Assembly (NCBI RefSeq): GCF_014529535.1 | Contig: NW_023503509.1 | Coordinates: 744,001-808,000, forward strand | Direction: 5' to 3' | DNA length: 64,000 bases | From: Bradysia coprophila | Taxonomy: Eukaryota > Arthropoda > Insecta > Diptera > Sciaridae | In this document: piece by piece, positions 44,346-55,841 of the stretch | How the letters are laid out: every line of letters begins with the position of its first letter | Position numbering within the stretch: the first letter of the stretch is position 1 | Position numbers and translations under genes: made by a program | Notes under the pieces: model-generated | The model's input: only the letters and a program-made list of their open reading frames with translations | Databases searched by the model: none | What the model was told of the DNA's origin: nothing

Positions 44346-45957
44346 ACTTAGTCAAATAATGGTTTAACGAAAAAAAACGTCGTCAAAGTCGTTAATCGTT
44401 AACAGAGCATTATTGTTTTTCGTTTTTGAAACGTCAAATCACCAAAACAAAAATTTAGTGTTGGTTGTAAAAAATGTTATAATTCGAAAATCTTCCTCCG
44501 AAGATTTTCAACGTTATTGCCAGGAGCAGTGCTAGAATGTCAATGATGATGTTTAAAATCAGAGTGAACTGTCAAGGCTGGCTGACCTTGTAATTTTTAA
44601 GTGCCGATTAGCATCAGCGCCGTCATATCATATCATCTCCATAGAGCCGACCATTATGGAGCTAGAGTTATTTGCTGGCGAAATACCATGACTTTCGGTC
44701 AATGAGCTGCTCGATTTTCTACGCGATCCCAAGCAATGATCTGCTACGTTCTCAACTACTTTTTCGTTGATTCCCTAACAGCTAGCACTAGTGCATTGAT
44801 AAGTTGTAATGTTTCTTTTAACAATCACGAATTCTATCTGCTCAACTTAATGTAACATGCCACGATATTATGAAAATTTATTTTAAAAATACACAAACCA
44901 CTGTGATGCGAGAAGAAGAAACACCATAATCATATTAATGGGCCACCGATGACATATTTATTTAACTAAATATTTAATATTTTTCAATTCTGAATGACGT
45001 CTTTATTGGGTGATATGAATAAAGCAGATTTTCCCCGAAACTTTCAAAATGTATTCCGTTTTGTTGGAAATGTTATTATAACTTCCTGCTTAATTAATTC
45101 ATATAGAGAATGATATGTAGTATGTCTGAACCGGATATGTAGCGCAATATTTATACAAAACAGAAAATCCATAACCGCATTTCGTTTTTATGAAATTTCG
45201 ACCTAACATAAAATCTGTTCTCAAGCTAATCTGTCTAAAAAGAAGTAATAGTTCTAAATGCCATCGAAATTTTAGACTAAACAAATAAAAACGGATGGAC
45301 AAATTGGTAGCAAATCGAACTAGACTGTTAAACAAACAATATTTATTTGAGATTCAGGATTTCTATAATATATGGATGATAATGGATGATTAACTGGCGC
45401 TATATTGTCTCCTTTTAGAATGCAATATTTGAGGAGAACAAAATGTATTTGCAACAAAATTCTCCTCCTGAGTGGATTGGTTTTCATCTGTTTTAATCAG
45501 TTGTTTCGGCAAGCCGCGATTGTCCGTCTCATGTATCGATAATCGTATATGTTAACGCATTCTAATATTAGAAACTAGTGCAATGGAATAATTCAAAGCT
45601 GCGTTTGTATCAACGTTACCAACAAAGGATTGCATTGAGGCTGTTAATTGCGACCTACAAAATTAGAAATAATTTACAGCCCTAGGGGTGCAATATATGA
45701 AAAATACATACACCATTGACATTGGTAGCTGGCTTAGTAATAGTACACAGTACACTACATATCAATAATACCGATGGAAATGAAGCTTCTTGTATGAATT
45801 TCTTGATCTGAGCTGCAGACGAAATCGGTAAACTCCAAGGCTGTAAATTTTGGGAAGGTCAAGCAGATCGCCATTTTATTAGATACGTGAGAACACTACT
45901 CTTCTGATGATTTAACATATATAAAATACATTATGACGACAATAATCATCACTTGAG
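44346..45957. other. Gene-free stretch
   Basis: A partial family B end lies near 45836-45900 (AAGGCTGTAAATTTTGGGAA). TTTCGGCAAGCCGCGA, reminiscent of the apex of the 19.8-kb hairpins, lies near 45506. No gene is supported. Confidence 0.5.
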
Positions 45958-46053
45958 GCACAGCATTGCTCCTAGCATGAACACTGCATTGACAAGTGTC
46001 AAATTTGGAGGCTTCAGTGATAAGAGCAGGATTGTTTGTATTGTATGTTTTAA

Positions 46054-46298
46054 CCAAGGTAATATGGGCAGAGGTAATGCCATATATAACCGTATCAGAT
46101 GTGCAGTGGCACGAAAGTTCGCTTTATACCTTCTCTCCCTTTCTTTAAAAACACAAAAATGCTTAGAAACCTGGGCCATCTGTTTTGTGATAGGCACAAC
46201 ATTTTGTAAAACCCAAAGGATTAGCATGGAACTCGATCGATCTATTGTGCTAGGCCGCGCGTCTGAATGACACTACCTCGCCCATATATTTACCTTGG
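46054..46298. mobile_element. MITE N inside a family C remnant
   Basis: CCAAGGTAATATGGGC at the left mirrors GCCCATATATTTACCTTGG at the right. TTTTAA (or TTTTAACC) flanks both sides as a 6-8 bp duplication. It splits a family C remnant that begins GCACAGCATTGCTCCTAGCA near 45958. Confidence 0.7.
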
Positions 46299-46319
46299 TT
46301 TTAACCCATATAGTGTTAA

Positions 46320-46717
46320 GAGCGCTCACCCCTTGGCAAAATTTTTAGCCTACATTTGTTCGCAAAAATATTCGTTTTTCGATGATTTCTCTGAACCAAA
46401 ATCTTTTTTTTAAAAAGTAAAACCATTAAAGCATGCAAAAATGTGTTACTTTTAAAGGAAAAATTGGGTTGTGAGTCAAAACTTTACCTACTTGGAGAAA
46501 ACATTGCAAGATGTATAATTTACACATTTTGCAAAGGTTTCTCCAAGTGGGATACGTTATCAACCACAAACCAAATTTTCCTTTAAAAGTAACACATTTT
46601 TGCATGCTTTAATGGTTTTACTTTTTCAAAAAAAGATTTTGGTTCAGAGAAATCATCAAAAAACAAATATTTTTGCGCACAAATGTAGGCTAAAAATTTG
46701 CCAAGGTGTGAGCACTC
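46320..46717. mobile_element. Foldback element with TTAA flanks
   Basis: Arms of about 190 bp run from GAGCGCTCACCCCTTGGCAA and mirror the right end TTGCCAAGGTGTGAGCACTC, with about 93% complementarity judged by eye. TTAA lies immediately outside both ends (46316-46319, 46718-46721), the target used by piggyBac-type transposases. The centre is an AT-rich loop of under 30 bp. It is non-coding. Confidence 0.8.
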
Positions 46718-46950
46718 TTAAAAGATAATGTCTCAAAGAGAGTGTTCACCCATCGAGCTCAGTTTAATTAACTGGTTTGTTCCTAGTTAACTGGACTTTT
46801 ACATACAAATTTTGATGTATCACCCATCGAAACCAGTTGAGCAAGTGGTCATTTTTCTCTCTTTTACGCTCTTTTAACACTGGTACCTGGTACACAACGA
46901 AAACAAGTCAACGTGAATTTTTCTAAGAAATCCGCCATTTTATCGTCAAC

Positions 46951-47162
46951 CCACGCGTTTAGTGGTATGGTAGAAAGCTCTGCATAAAAAAGCGAATCCG
47001 ACATTTCAAATTTGTGTATGGGAATTCACATTCAAACGTTGATATCTCCGTTGTTTTAAAAGAATAAGAACCAGATTTTGCTAGGTTTTCATCTTTTATG
47101 GAGTTTTATCGATTGGCATACTTATTTGTGTGAAATGTTGAGTAAAAATTTGTTTCTAAACA
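46951..47162 (+). repeat. Dispersed repeat family L, copy 2
   Basis: Homologous to 43390-43618 (CGTTTAGTGGTATGGTAGAA, ACATTCAAACGTTGATATCT, TTATGGAGTTTTATCGATTG) with small deletions. It lies just before the minisatellite. Confidence 0.75.
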
Positions 47163-47170
47163 AAAATAAA

Positions 47171-47545
47171 TGAGGTGTTCCAAGGTTGGTTTCTAAATTT
47201 TGGGATGACAGATGATTCCTCTGACACTACCTAACTTCCATCGGATTTTTTGATGGATTTCGGTTATTTTCGATATAAGGTGAGGTGTTCCAAGGTTTGT
47301 TCTTAAATTTTGGAAAGACAGATGATTCCTCTGGCACTAACTAACTTGCATCAGAATTTTTGATGTATTTGGGTTATTTGCGATATAAGTGAGGTGTTCC
47401 AAGGCTGGTTCCTAAAATTTGGGATGACAGATGATTCCTCTGACACTACCTAACTTCCATCGGTTTTTTGATGGATTTGGGTTATTTTCGACATGAGTGA
47501 GGTATTCCAAGGCTGGTTCCTAAATTTTGGGATTCAGACTGATTT
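47171..47545 (+). repeat. Minisatellite, about 110-bp unit, 3.4 copies
   Basis: Units begin GAGGTGTTCCAAGG(T/C)TGGTT and contain GACAGATGATTCCTCTG and GATGGATTTGGGTTATTTTC. Copies start near 47171, 47282, 47391 and 47493, and the last is truncated. They differ by a few substitutions and 1-3 bp indels. No open frame spans the array. Confidence 0.88.
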
Positions 47546-47701
47546 CTCTAGAATTTTTTCCATAAGGTTTTTTGATGTTGTCGAATTGACAAACTTACAA
47601 AAGTAGTGATATCAGTCAAAAAAACCCTTCAAGGGTAAATGTGATGCAAGTCCTTTATCTTACTTACAAAATAACTGATATCGCTGAGGGTGACGCATTG
47701 T

Positions 47702-47958
47702 GCGCCGTACGCAAAAGTTTTATACACAAAAAATTTACCCAAAAAATCTGTGAAAATTTTACAAAAATAAATTTGCGTCACAAGTGGCAGATGTTGAGGA
47801 ATCTATTGTTAGGAATATGGCTACAAAATGTACTGAAAGAATTTAAACGGAAGAAAACCAAATCATCTGCCACTTGTGACGCAAATTTATTTTTGTAAAA
47901 TTTTCTTTCACAAATTGTTTGGGTCAATTTTTGTTGATGAAACTTTTGCGTACGGCGC
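47702..47958. mobile_element. Foldback family I, full copy
   Basis: GCGCCGTACGCAAAAGTTT mirrors AACTTTTGCGTACGGCGC. Further in, AAATTTGCGTCACAAGTGGC and its complement enclose the core. The core matches the element at 16962-17072. The 85-aa open frame here is a by-product. Confidence 0.82.
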
Positions 47959-48330
47959 TATAACTATATATACAGCTATATTGAGCTATTTACAGGCATA
48001 TAGAGCTATATAATATTCATCTGTGAAATGTTTATTAATAGTGAAATATAGTGAAATATAGGTAAATATAGTTGTTTAAATAGGAATTTATGAAAGTTGA
48101 CTTCGAGCGGGCTGTCTATGGCTATATGTTTATATTGCCTCAGGCAATTTATTTGTATATGATAACAAGGCAAAGAGTGGATACTGTAAGTGATTTTAAA
48201 GGGCTTTTCAATAGAGAAGAAAATGAATTTTAAGAGAAATGAAGAGTTTCACAAGTGAAGTAAAAATATAACGAACTGTGTACTTGCCTTAAATATACAT
48301 TAAAATCGCAGAGTCGTTCGTTAAATATAC

Positions 48331-48554
48331 TAAATAACCTCCATACAAACAACACACACTCTACGGGGAATAATGGTCGAGATGTGCGTCAAATTCGTCT
48401 CACTCTGCTCGGAGGGACCAGCAGTTTCATATGTTTTTTTCGTTTCACCCTGCCAAACAACCTAAGTGGTCCTGCGTGAAATAACGCTGACGCACATCTC
48501 GATCATTTCATTATTCCCCGTAGAGTGTGTGTTGTTTGTAATGGAGGTTATTTA
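48331..48554. mobile_element. Foldback element, TAAATAACCTCCAT ends
   Basis: TAAATAACCTCCAT mirrors ATGGAGGTTATTTA. The arms continue through ACAACACACACTCTACGGGG and GAGATGTGCGTC for about 70 bp. It directly abuts the next hairpin element. Confidence 0.82.
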
Positions 48555-48558
48555 ATAT

Positions 48559-48675
48559 ATATTATGCACCTGTTGCCAAGATTGGTATTTTGACGTGTAG
48601 GACATTATTGCCCTAGCCGAAGGCGTGGGTCATAATGCCTACACGTCAAAATAACAGTCTGGCAATAGGTGCATA
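48559..48675. mobile_element. Hairpin element with GCCGAAGGC loop
   Basis: ATGCACCTGTTGCCAAGA and TTTTGACGTGTAGGACATTA are mirrored at the right (CACGTCAAAATAACAGTCTG, GCAATAGGTGCAT). The loop is CCCTAGCCGAAGGCGTGGG. The left end matches the truncated copy near 30935. A further hairpin (TTTTATCTGTC / GACAGATAAAATA) follows at 48679-48770. Confidence 0.82.
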
Positions 48676-48892
48676 TCATATTTTATCTGTCGAGAACAGA
48701 TATATCGAGATAAACAAAAACTCCCTAGAGGGATAAGCTCGAGATTATCGTTCTAGACAGATAAAATATACTATCTAACACATATTAAAGGCTTCGTCAA
48801 CACACCGATCAGCATCGATGTCATGCTATCTTTGGAGAGCTTACGAACAAAAAAGGTTACATCACAACTGCGATTCATTAACAAAAGAAACG

Positions 48893-48898
48893 TTTATT
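48893..48898 (-). terminator. Poly(A) signal of the chitin-binding gene
   Basis: AATAAA on the minus strand, about 80 bp after the stop codon at 48979. Confidence 0.5.
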
Positions 48899-48978
48899 GC
48901 GACTTATAATAATTTCAGTCATCACAATAGATTTACCCTTTCACACTTAGTAGCTCCTGTATACTCGGTTGTGGGATA

Positions 48979-49531
48979 CTAAGAACTGGTTGTTGTTGCC
49001 ACCGTGGTGGTGGTCGTTGACCGTTGTGTGGTCTGGCCGTCACATTGTACATGGGCTGGAAAGTCACAGGCACCCAACACTTGATTCCAGAACAATCCGG
49101 GTGAACAAGTTCGTCCAACGAATGTTCTATTCGCAGCGCATTGCAGGAATCGGTAACAGTGGGTTGGATGTGGAGCATAGTATCCGTAGCAATTCGGGTC
49201 TGTGACGAAACAAGGATCACCTTCATTGTAACCTGGGTCATAAGGAGGGCGTACAGGAACTTCAGGACACGGTTCATCTTCGTTGACGGTAACTAAATAA
49301 GGAAGTGCTGCAGTAAGGCTCACCAAAACAGCCACCACCAATGTCAAACATAGAACTGGGATTTGAATGTAAAAAATTTTAGTTACAAAAATCAAAATGA
49401 AAGTACAGTAAACTTTCGGCAACTGAATTTTTTTAAATTTGCTAAAATGCTAAGTTGAGCAATTTCAGACCGAAGATTAGGAAAATTTTTATCGAAATAG
49501 ATTTCGAACCAATTAACAGACCTTTTGCCAT
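48979..49531 (-). CDS. Secreted single-domain chitin-binding protein (CBM14)
   Basis: Exon 1 (49531-49522, encoding only Met-Ala-Lys plus one base) joins exon 2 (49355-48979) across a 166-bp intron (donor GTCTGT, weak; acceptor AAATCCCAG). The product is 128 aa. MAKVLCLTLVVAVLVSLTAA is a clear signal peptide, which is why this start is preferred to the longer unspliced open frame. Residues about 45-105 form one peritrophin-A/CBM14 domain: DPCF, NCYGYY, HCYRFLQC, TCSPGLFWNQ and CDFPAHVQC supply the six-cysteine, aromatic-rich pattern that binds chitin. The tail is Thr-rich (TTQRSTTTTTVATTTSS), a mucin-like O-glycosylation region. Such proteins act in peritrophic matrix or cuticle. Only one domain is present, so it is probably a short peritrophin-type protein rather than a multi-domain mucin. 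Confidence 0.82.
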
Positions 49532-49599
49532 TTTGCTCTTGTGATTCTCGTGTACTCGTGTTGATACTAAACAGATTGAACAACAACTGCTTTGATGTG

Positions 49600-49607
49600 T
49601 ATTTATA
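49600..49607 (-). promoter_or_regulatory. TATA box of the chitin-binding gene
   Basis: TATAAATA on the minus strand lies 30 bp upstream of TTCAATC, an initiator-like sequence near 49577. That gives a 5' leader of about 46 nt before the ATG at 49531. Confidence 0.6.
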
Positions 49608-49767
49608 CCAATTTTGCGATATCAAAACGCAAAAGTGGCTCGCGATTAGATTAGACGACGTTTTTGCTGCTTTAATCTTTTCGATTACTTTTTTAGTCGT
49701 AACATTGAAAAAGTGCTGTTGTAATTATCATCCCATACGCTTTAAGATTAAACAGTACAAGGAGTAA

Positions 49768-51768
49768 TCTTGCTCTCAGATAACGGATATTTGTAGTCTT
49801 ACCTTTAGTCGGAAAAATCGTAGTTGTTAGAGAAATTTTATTGATTGTTTCAAAGTTGTATATGAGGAGGTTACGCAGATCGCCGTTTTTTCACTAGACG
49901 ATCGTTTTTTTACTTGAAACTTGAAGAAACCGGAACTTAGTTACCTTCTTCCTTTCCTCGGTCGATAACGGACAGCAGTGCTAGGCTATAAGATGAGCAA
50001 AATCGATCGAATAGGTCCAGAGATATCGTCTAAAAAGTGCAATTTTGGAGGGCGGATTTTTCACAGATATTTGCGGAAAAGTAGACGGCACTACGTCAAT
50101 TAATGAAATGAAAGGTGTTGAACACATCAATTGGCTAAAGCCCTCACAGTGAGGGCAAATCGGGCTATCTCGCCTAAAGAAGGGTGGCGGTTTTGCTTCA
50201 CAGATAGAAATATGGACCTAGATCTTAATCTTTTAGGAATTAACAGTACGCGACAGCATCTTTTTAGGAATTTAAATTTACTTCCCTCAGGAATTGCTTT
50301 CGTTTAACCCCCAATTATTAGGTCCTTCAGCACACCAGTCGCGAATCGATACGTTAAAAATTGTAAAGCGTTTACAGACGTGATGCTATGTCTTTCACTA
50401 TTATTATTTTGACCCGCAGAAAATTTGAATTTCCCTAATCCCTAGCCAGGGGATTACAATGTAATCCCAGAAAAATTACTTATTGGAAGTAATCCCTCCC
50501 GGGATTACAATTTTAATTCCAGATTTCTGTCTGTGTTTCATCTTGCTGTTTGCAACTTCAGCAATATCAATTCAGAAAATTAAAACTCAATGTCTAACAA
50601 AGTACAAAAAGAGTGCAAGTACAGCCTTTCAACCAACCCAAACTTAAAAAAAACATTTCCCTTACCCGTGTGGCACAGCTACTTGCAAACGATGCGTCAA
50701 GTGCTTCTGTCGCAAGATCAGTATCTTCGTATTCAAGTAGGAAATAACAGAGTGATGCTAAATGATGGATGGCAATACAATTTTCAGGTAATCTAATCTC
50801 TCTGTTCATAATTTCATAAAATGTGCACAAAATCACCTTTTATTCACTATTTGTGTCTGTTTTATTGAATGACACGTCGATAAGTTGTCTAAAAACGTAA
50901 TATTTCGGAAGTTGAAGTAGAACGAACATTTTCTTATCTCATGTTTTTCGTGATTTGTTTTGGCAAAAAACGAGATTATAAGATGTCCACAATGGACAAT
51001 CAATCGGAAAGATTTTTTTTGTGTTATCTTCACTGTACTATTCTTCAGAAATTTATTTTTCACAATTTCAGTTACATTCAATATTGTCTACGCTACACTA
51101 TAGCGTTTGATCGCACAACCAAGACGTAGCTTCTTACCAAAAAAGCATTCGATGGTTTTTTATTAAAATCTACGACCATCTGAGACGACTTCAGCTTTTC
51201 ATCGAAATTGTTAACTATAAACTTGCGGGGTGGAGCGATTTTAAAATTTTAATTTTTATCGATATAAATATTAAAAATTTTGCATTTTATTGTTATAGCA
51301 ACCCAGTTCCAAAAATTTTTATTAACTTTAAATGGCTATTTGTCACACTAGGCGAAAGTTTTTGTTACTGAAATAGGGTTGCCCTACAGCATTTCTTGTT
51401 GAGTGTCGAAGCTGTAAGCGTCACCTCTACCGATATCAGTTCTTTTGTAAGTGGATAAGAGGACTTGCGTCACACCTCCACTGTAAGTGGTTTTTGTCGG
51501 ATTTACATGTTCCGTTCAAACACGTAACTCTACACGGTACCTATACCATGTTAGTAGATAGTAGATAGTTCAGTTGAATAATAGTTCATAAAATTCATTT
51601 AATTAAAAGCAAATAAAATGCATACAAATACACACCAAATCCACCCTTTACTTAGCATTAAAACAAATTTCACCAATTTTGTAGTATTATAACGTTGTAT
51701 TTAGTCCGTTTGGTTTTAGGGTGGCGGCGGTGGTGTGCACACATATACCGTTGGACTGGACTGGTTTA
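49768..51768. other. Intergenic, one weak candidate exon
   Basis: Phrases near 49976-50050 (AAGATGAGCAAAATCGATCG, AGAGATATCGTC) recur near 33703-33760. A 68-codon plus-strand frame at 50590-50796 could be a first exon, because AATTTTCAG is followed by GTAATC, but no convincing second exon was found. It is not called as a gene. Confidence 0.45.
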
Positions 51769-51870
51769 TATATTAATGATAGGTGTTCGACTAATCTAGA
51801 GACAGGTCTAGAGTAGGAGAACGTGCACGGAGGCCTCCGTTTGGGCCTATTGTGCTACTATTTAGTCAGA

Positions 51871-53510
51871 TTAGGTATGCACTACGTCTCGGAACCTTTC
51901 TGTACTCACAATGTAGTTCAGAATGTCCTTGGGTTGCATATTTTTGATCGTCTGGTATTTTATGATGTAACCGCCAACATGCTTACATCGGCAAGACTGT
52001 ACGTTGTTCCAGTGTTCTTGAAACTTTGTGTTTTGTAATGAAAGAATCTTTCTTCTTTTCAAAGAGGTAGGCCTTGATACCTTGATAATAGGCTGTGGTC
52101 CTGAAATAGTACTCAGAGCTGCAGCTTTAGCTAATGTGTCTGCCATTTCGTTGCCCTCAATTCCTGAGTGGGCTGGAACCCATATTAGCTTCACATTATT
52201 GTTTATAGCCACTTGATTTATTAGATTCCAACATTCTAATGATATGGCTGATGTTTGAATGTAGGCTCTCAAGGCCTTCAAGGCGGCTTGGCTGTCTGCA
52301 CACATATAGACATGCCCATCTCTACAGTTGTTGTCCAACAAGGCGTGACAAGCGGCCGTTATAGCACACAATTCTGCTAGACATATGCTGGCATAGTTTC
52401 CAAGTGGAATCGATATTTCCATGTTAAGCTTGGGACAGTACATGCCTGCACCAGCAGAGTAATTCATAACGGAACCATCGGTGTATAGGACCGTTCCTTG
52501 CTTGGGTGGAAGATCACCGTTTAGCCAGGCATGCCTATTAGGAATGACGACTTCAAAGTTCTTGTCCAGAGTGAACGTTCTATTGATTTTATCCGACGGC
52601 ATCGATAGACACGGAATTAATGCGGTCGCCTCGAACCAGGCTTTGCTATGGTCAGTTTGCCTTATGGCACACTCTGCTTGTGATGCTAGTCTGTATATAA
52701 CCTTTACTGCCTGCGATTGAATCAAGATATGTAACGGAGGAAGATTAAGGATTACCTCTAAAGCGTCTGAAGGTGTAGATTTCCAAGCGCCTGTGATTGA
52801 TCTGCATGCTAGTCTTTGGAACTTTTTGAGCTTTCTTTGGACGTATTTCTGATTGCCTATGTGGTTCCAAACGAAAGAGCCATAAAGAAGTATTGGTCTG
52901 ATGACCGTAGTGTAGATCCAATGCATTACTTTTGGGGATAAGCCCCACTTGGTACCATAGGCTTTTCGGCATTGCCACAGGGCAATAGTTGCTTTGTTTA
53001 TGCGGTAGTCTAGATTAAGTAACCACAGTAGTCTGCAGTCGAGAATTATTCCTAGATATTTAACAGCGTTCGAATCTAGTCCTGAAAGCAGGGGCACATT
53101 ATTGTCTTTGCAGTACTCGACGAGCTCAACGAATTCGTTTGTGGGAGGTGCACTCACTGAATCGTAAGGAAAATAAGACGAGCAAATAACGATATTTTTA
53201 TCAGTCCCATTTAGCTTGATAGATAGTAACGCAACAGCTTGATCTTTCGTGCTGAGATGGTATAGAGGATGGATCGACAAATTTTTCGAGTGGTATATAG
53301 CGGCTCTGGGTCTAACGTTGCCCCCGCCTGAATAACGCTGTCTTTTTTCCTGTCCAAGCCTTTAATAGCACTAATCCTTACGGCTGGTTCTTGTAATAAT
53401 GCGACGAAAGATTTTTTTGAGTTGAGGAGTCGTTTTAGCTCAGATGTTGGAGCATATGCGCATATAGCTTTGTGAAGGTTTATTTGGAAGAATTCTAACT
53501 CTTCAGCCAT
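51871..53510 (-). pseudogene. LINE ORF2 remnant (endonuclease start, RT thumb, RNase H)
   Basis: The start reads MAEELEFFQINLHKAICAYA with FVALLQEPAV, an apurinic-type endonuclease N-terminus. A one-base frameshift in an A-run near 53345 moves the frame; the next frame continues YSGGGNVRPRAAIYHSKNL. At about 53063 the endonuclease (LLSGLDSNA) is fused in frame directly to VKYLGIILD, which lies beyond the RT active site in this family. The RT palm with its catalytic YxDD is therefore gone. The thumb (WQCRKAYGTKWGLSPKVMHW) and a full RNase H follow, with D in YTDGS, E in LAELCAI, D in CADSQAAL and HSGIEGNEMAD. The deletion removed several hundred codons yet kept the frame open. Confidence 0.85.
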
Positions 53511-53709
53511 GGCAAAACATTGAACTTACCTCAGGATACCATTCGGCTCTAATGATGTACTGGTAGAGAATAATGGTAGCTGTTAGATCTGTTTGCTGTT
53601 GAGCAATGTGTAATTGCAAACACAAGTCTTTGATGCTGTGAGTAGAAGATTTTATTGAAGAAAACGAATCATGCTCAGTGTACAATAGCGCGGTAGTCTG
53701 TGCCATCAT

Positions 53710-54760
53710 TTATTTTGATCCTGCCGGTTTCGTAATACGGCCTGAAGCGAATGTTTTTCCAAAGAACACTATCGTCCTTTCTTCTTTGATTTTTGAGTTT
53801 TTGTACGGTCGCCAGTGCAAGGTATCCAGGTTATCATTTTTGCGTTCCATTTCCTCACAAAAGTCTACGAAAATAGGCGCTTTGTTATTGAATATGCAAG
53901 ATGTCTTTACCAGCTTTGGTATAATACCTTGGCCAATGACCTTTAGTTTCATCTTATCGAAGAGTCCTTCTAGTTTCGGTGGTATACTCATGGCCCATTT
54001 TTTAGCTGATTCATTTGGACACACAAACTTAAACCGACCTCTGTCTGGCACACTGAATTCAAACTTGACGTCAGAATTTTCCTCCGCCTTTAGAGCGGCC
54101 GCGACCTTGCCGGCAATTTTATCCCCTTGAGTCTTGGAGAAGATACATGCAACCTCTGCAGGAGCGATTAGCACTAAGTGAAGGTCTGATTTCACAACGG
54201 ATTCTTCATCGGATGAAGCCATGATGATTTTCCTGTGCTTTGCCGTGGGAACTATGGTGCTGTCTGGTTCCGTTTTTTGTAACGATCGCTTATACAGAAT
54301 CGATTTGTTTACCTCACAGTTCACCGCTGTCTGTTCGGTTGCGCTGTCGTTTACTGCAGACGAGCTTTGTGCTACTATGGAAGCGACCGGAATTGTTGCC
54401 TCAGACTCGGTATCCAATAGTGCTACGGGAGGTCTCTGTTCTGACACCGCTTCTGCAGAAGATTTTACTACGTTGATGTCTCCGAGATGTGAATTGGATG
54501 CACTCTTGTCGTTAACACTAGCCGAGTCTTTGACAGCGGTATTTTCAGAGCAACGAGTACCCTGTGCAGTTGCAGAAGTCACGAAGGTTTTCTTGAATAT
54601 TGTTGACCGTCGCGTCGCTTTCAAGGAAAACTACGTTGCTCTCACTTAAAGTTACCTCGAGTTCTGAGTCTATTGTGGACGGATCGCTGCAGTCGTCTTG
54701 ACTCGATCCCAATAGTTTATCGTCGTCAGATAGGCAGTTATCGTCAAGAAAGTCGCTCAT
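53710..54760 (-). pseudogene. LINE ORF1 (gag-like) with a frameshift
   Basis: The first frame starts at 54760 (MSDFLDDNCLSDDDKLLG, acidic and Ser-rich). It overlaps at 54545-54624 with the second frame, which runs 304 codons to 53710, so one indel near 54600 broke an originally single ORF. The second frame has a Ser/Ala/Thr-rich middle and a folded C-terminal half (HLVLIAPAEVACIFSKTQGD, FVCPNESAKKWAMSIPP, TLHWRPYKN) as in ORF1 proteins of Loa-type elements. These bind element RNA. The stop codon is followed at once by ATGATGG, a stop-start arrangement. A 68-codon frame then separates it from the ORF2 start. Confidence 0.7.
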
Positions 54761-54952
54761 TCCCTTTGAAGTACGTCTTTGAAGGCTGAGTAAGAGACGG
54801 TAAACGTTAACTAACGTGGTGAGCCCCGTGAGTTCTGAACCAGCCGTTTGTCGTGCCTTAATGACGATAAGAAATGAGCTTTTTTAGGCTCGTATGTTAC
54901 ACCGAAGTATGCGCTAATGTCTTTTACCTGAGATGATGTCGATGATAACACA

Positions 54953-55351
54953 CTAATCCAACGATGTAAGATAACCTACAAAGCCACGAGGTTTTGATTG
55001 AAAAAAGCGTGCCACTGACCGATGGATATTTAAAAACGAGTGTGGTACGAGAGGATGACGTTTAGCCGTACAAGGATCTATTTGGTGGATGATTGTTGTA
55101 GTTATCAAGAAGCGTTTGTTGCCGCTATCTGTTACTACGTTACCTGTGAACTCTGTGTCCGCTAGTATTCCCCTTTTAGCATCAGTAAGCTCTAAATGTA
55201 GATAATGCCCTGCGCAATCCGATGATGTGGTTATATTTCCTTGAATTAACTTTGAAATCCGACTACTATTGCGATATAAATCTAGGTGAGGGTTAATTTT
55301 CCCAAAATGTGTCCCCGAGATTAAAATAATTGTCGAGTGACTGTTTGTCAA
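54953..55351 (-). other. 132-codon frame in the LINE leader
   Basis: An open frame with mixed composition (LTDAKRGILADTEFTGNVV, CTAKRHPLVPHSFLNIHRSV) lies within the LINE upstream of ORF1. It is not recognised. It may be a leader-encoded protein or a chance frame in GC-richer DNA. Confidence 0.3.
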
Positions 55352-55559
55352 TGCTGCTGATACAAAAATGGCTAACTTTGTGCAACCAAGGATTGAAGGT
55401 GGCGTGAATGTAACTTTATGTAGAGGGGATTGGAGAATAGGAGAGCCTGTGTGTGCAGTTGGTTGTTAAATATTTTAGAGTGTGACTATGTGATCCTGTG
55501 TCTGTATTAAATTCAGAATTTCTCCCATTATAGAATGACTGAGAGAATAACATAGGGCA

Positions 55560-55800
55560 ATATTGGCATAAATAATGAGTAAAGCCAAGGGAGCTGTAAG
55601 GCAAAAGGCCTTTGAAAGAGTTTATGTAAGATATGTGAAATGAATACAAGAAATTGTGAAAAAAATTTCGGGATCGTTGAAGGCAATGCCAGCCGAAATA
55701 TAGAAGTGCGTACCATGAAACCCTTTGGGCATAAATAATAATTAAAGCTCATAGAGCTAGAAGGCAAAATGCCATAAGAAGAGTTTATATAAAATAAACC
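55560..55800 (-). repeat. Two diverged copies of a 75-90 bp unit in the LINE leader
   Basis: GGCATAAATAATGAGTAAAG near 55565 and GGCATAAATAATAATTAAAG near 55729 each start a unit continuing through AAGGCAAAA and AGAGTTTAT. On the minus strand the units read as related short peptides. They lie just before the hAT insertion. Confidence 0.7.
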
Positions 55801-55841
55801 CACTATGCCGTTAGGCGTGATAGCACCGTAGTGCGAGATGT

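Noticed and set aside
49392..49625. Longer unspliced N-terminus and alternative frame for the chitin-binding gene
   Set aside because: The spliced model gives a clean signal peptide, a TATA box at the right distance and a short leader. The unspliced version starts with an AT-rich, intron-like stretch.
50590..50796. Possible first exon (68 codons, donor-like GTAATC after CAG)
   Set aside because: The composition is plausible, but no second exon, promoter or homology could be recognised. It was left out as a gene and mentioned only in the intergenic note.
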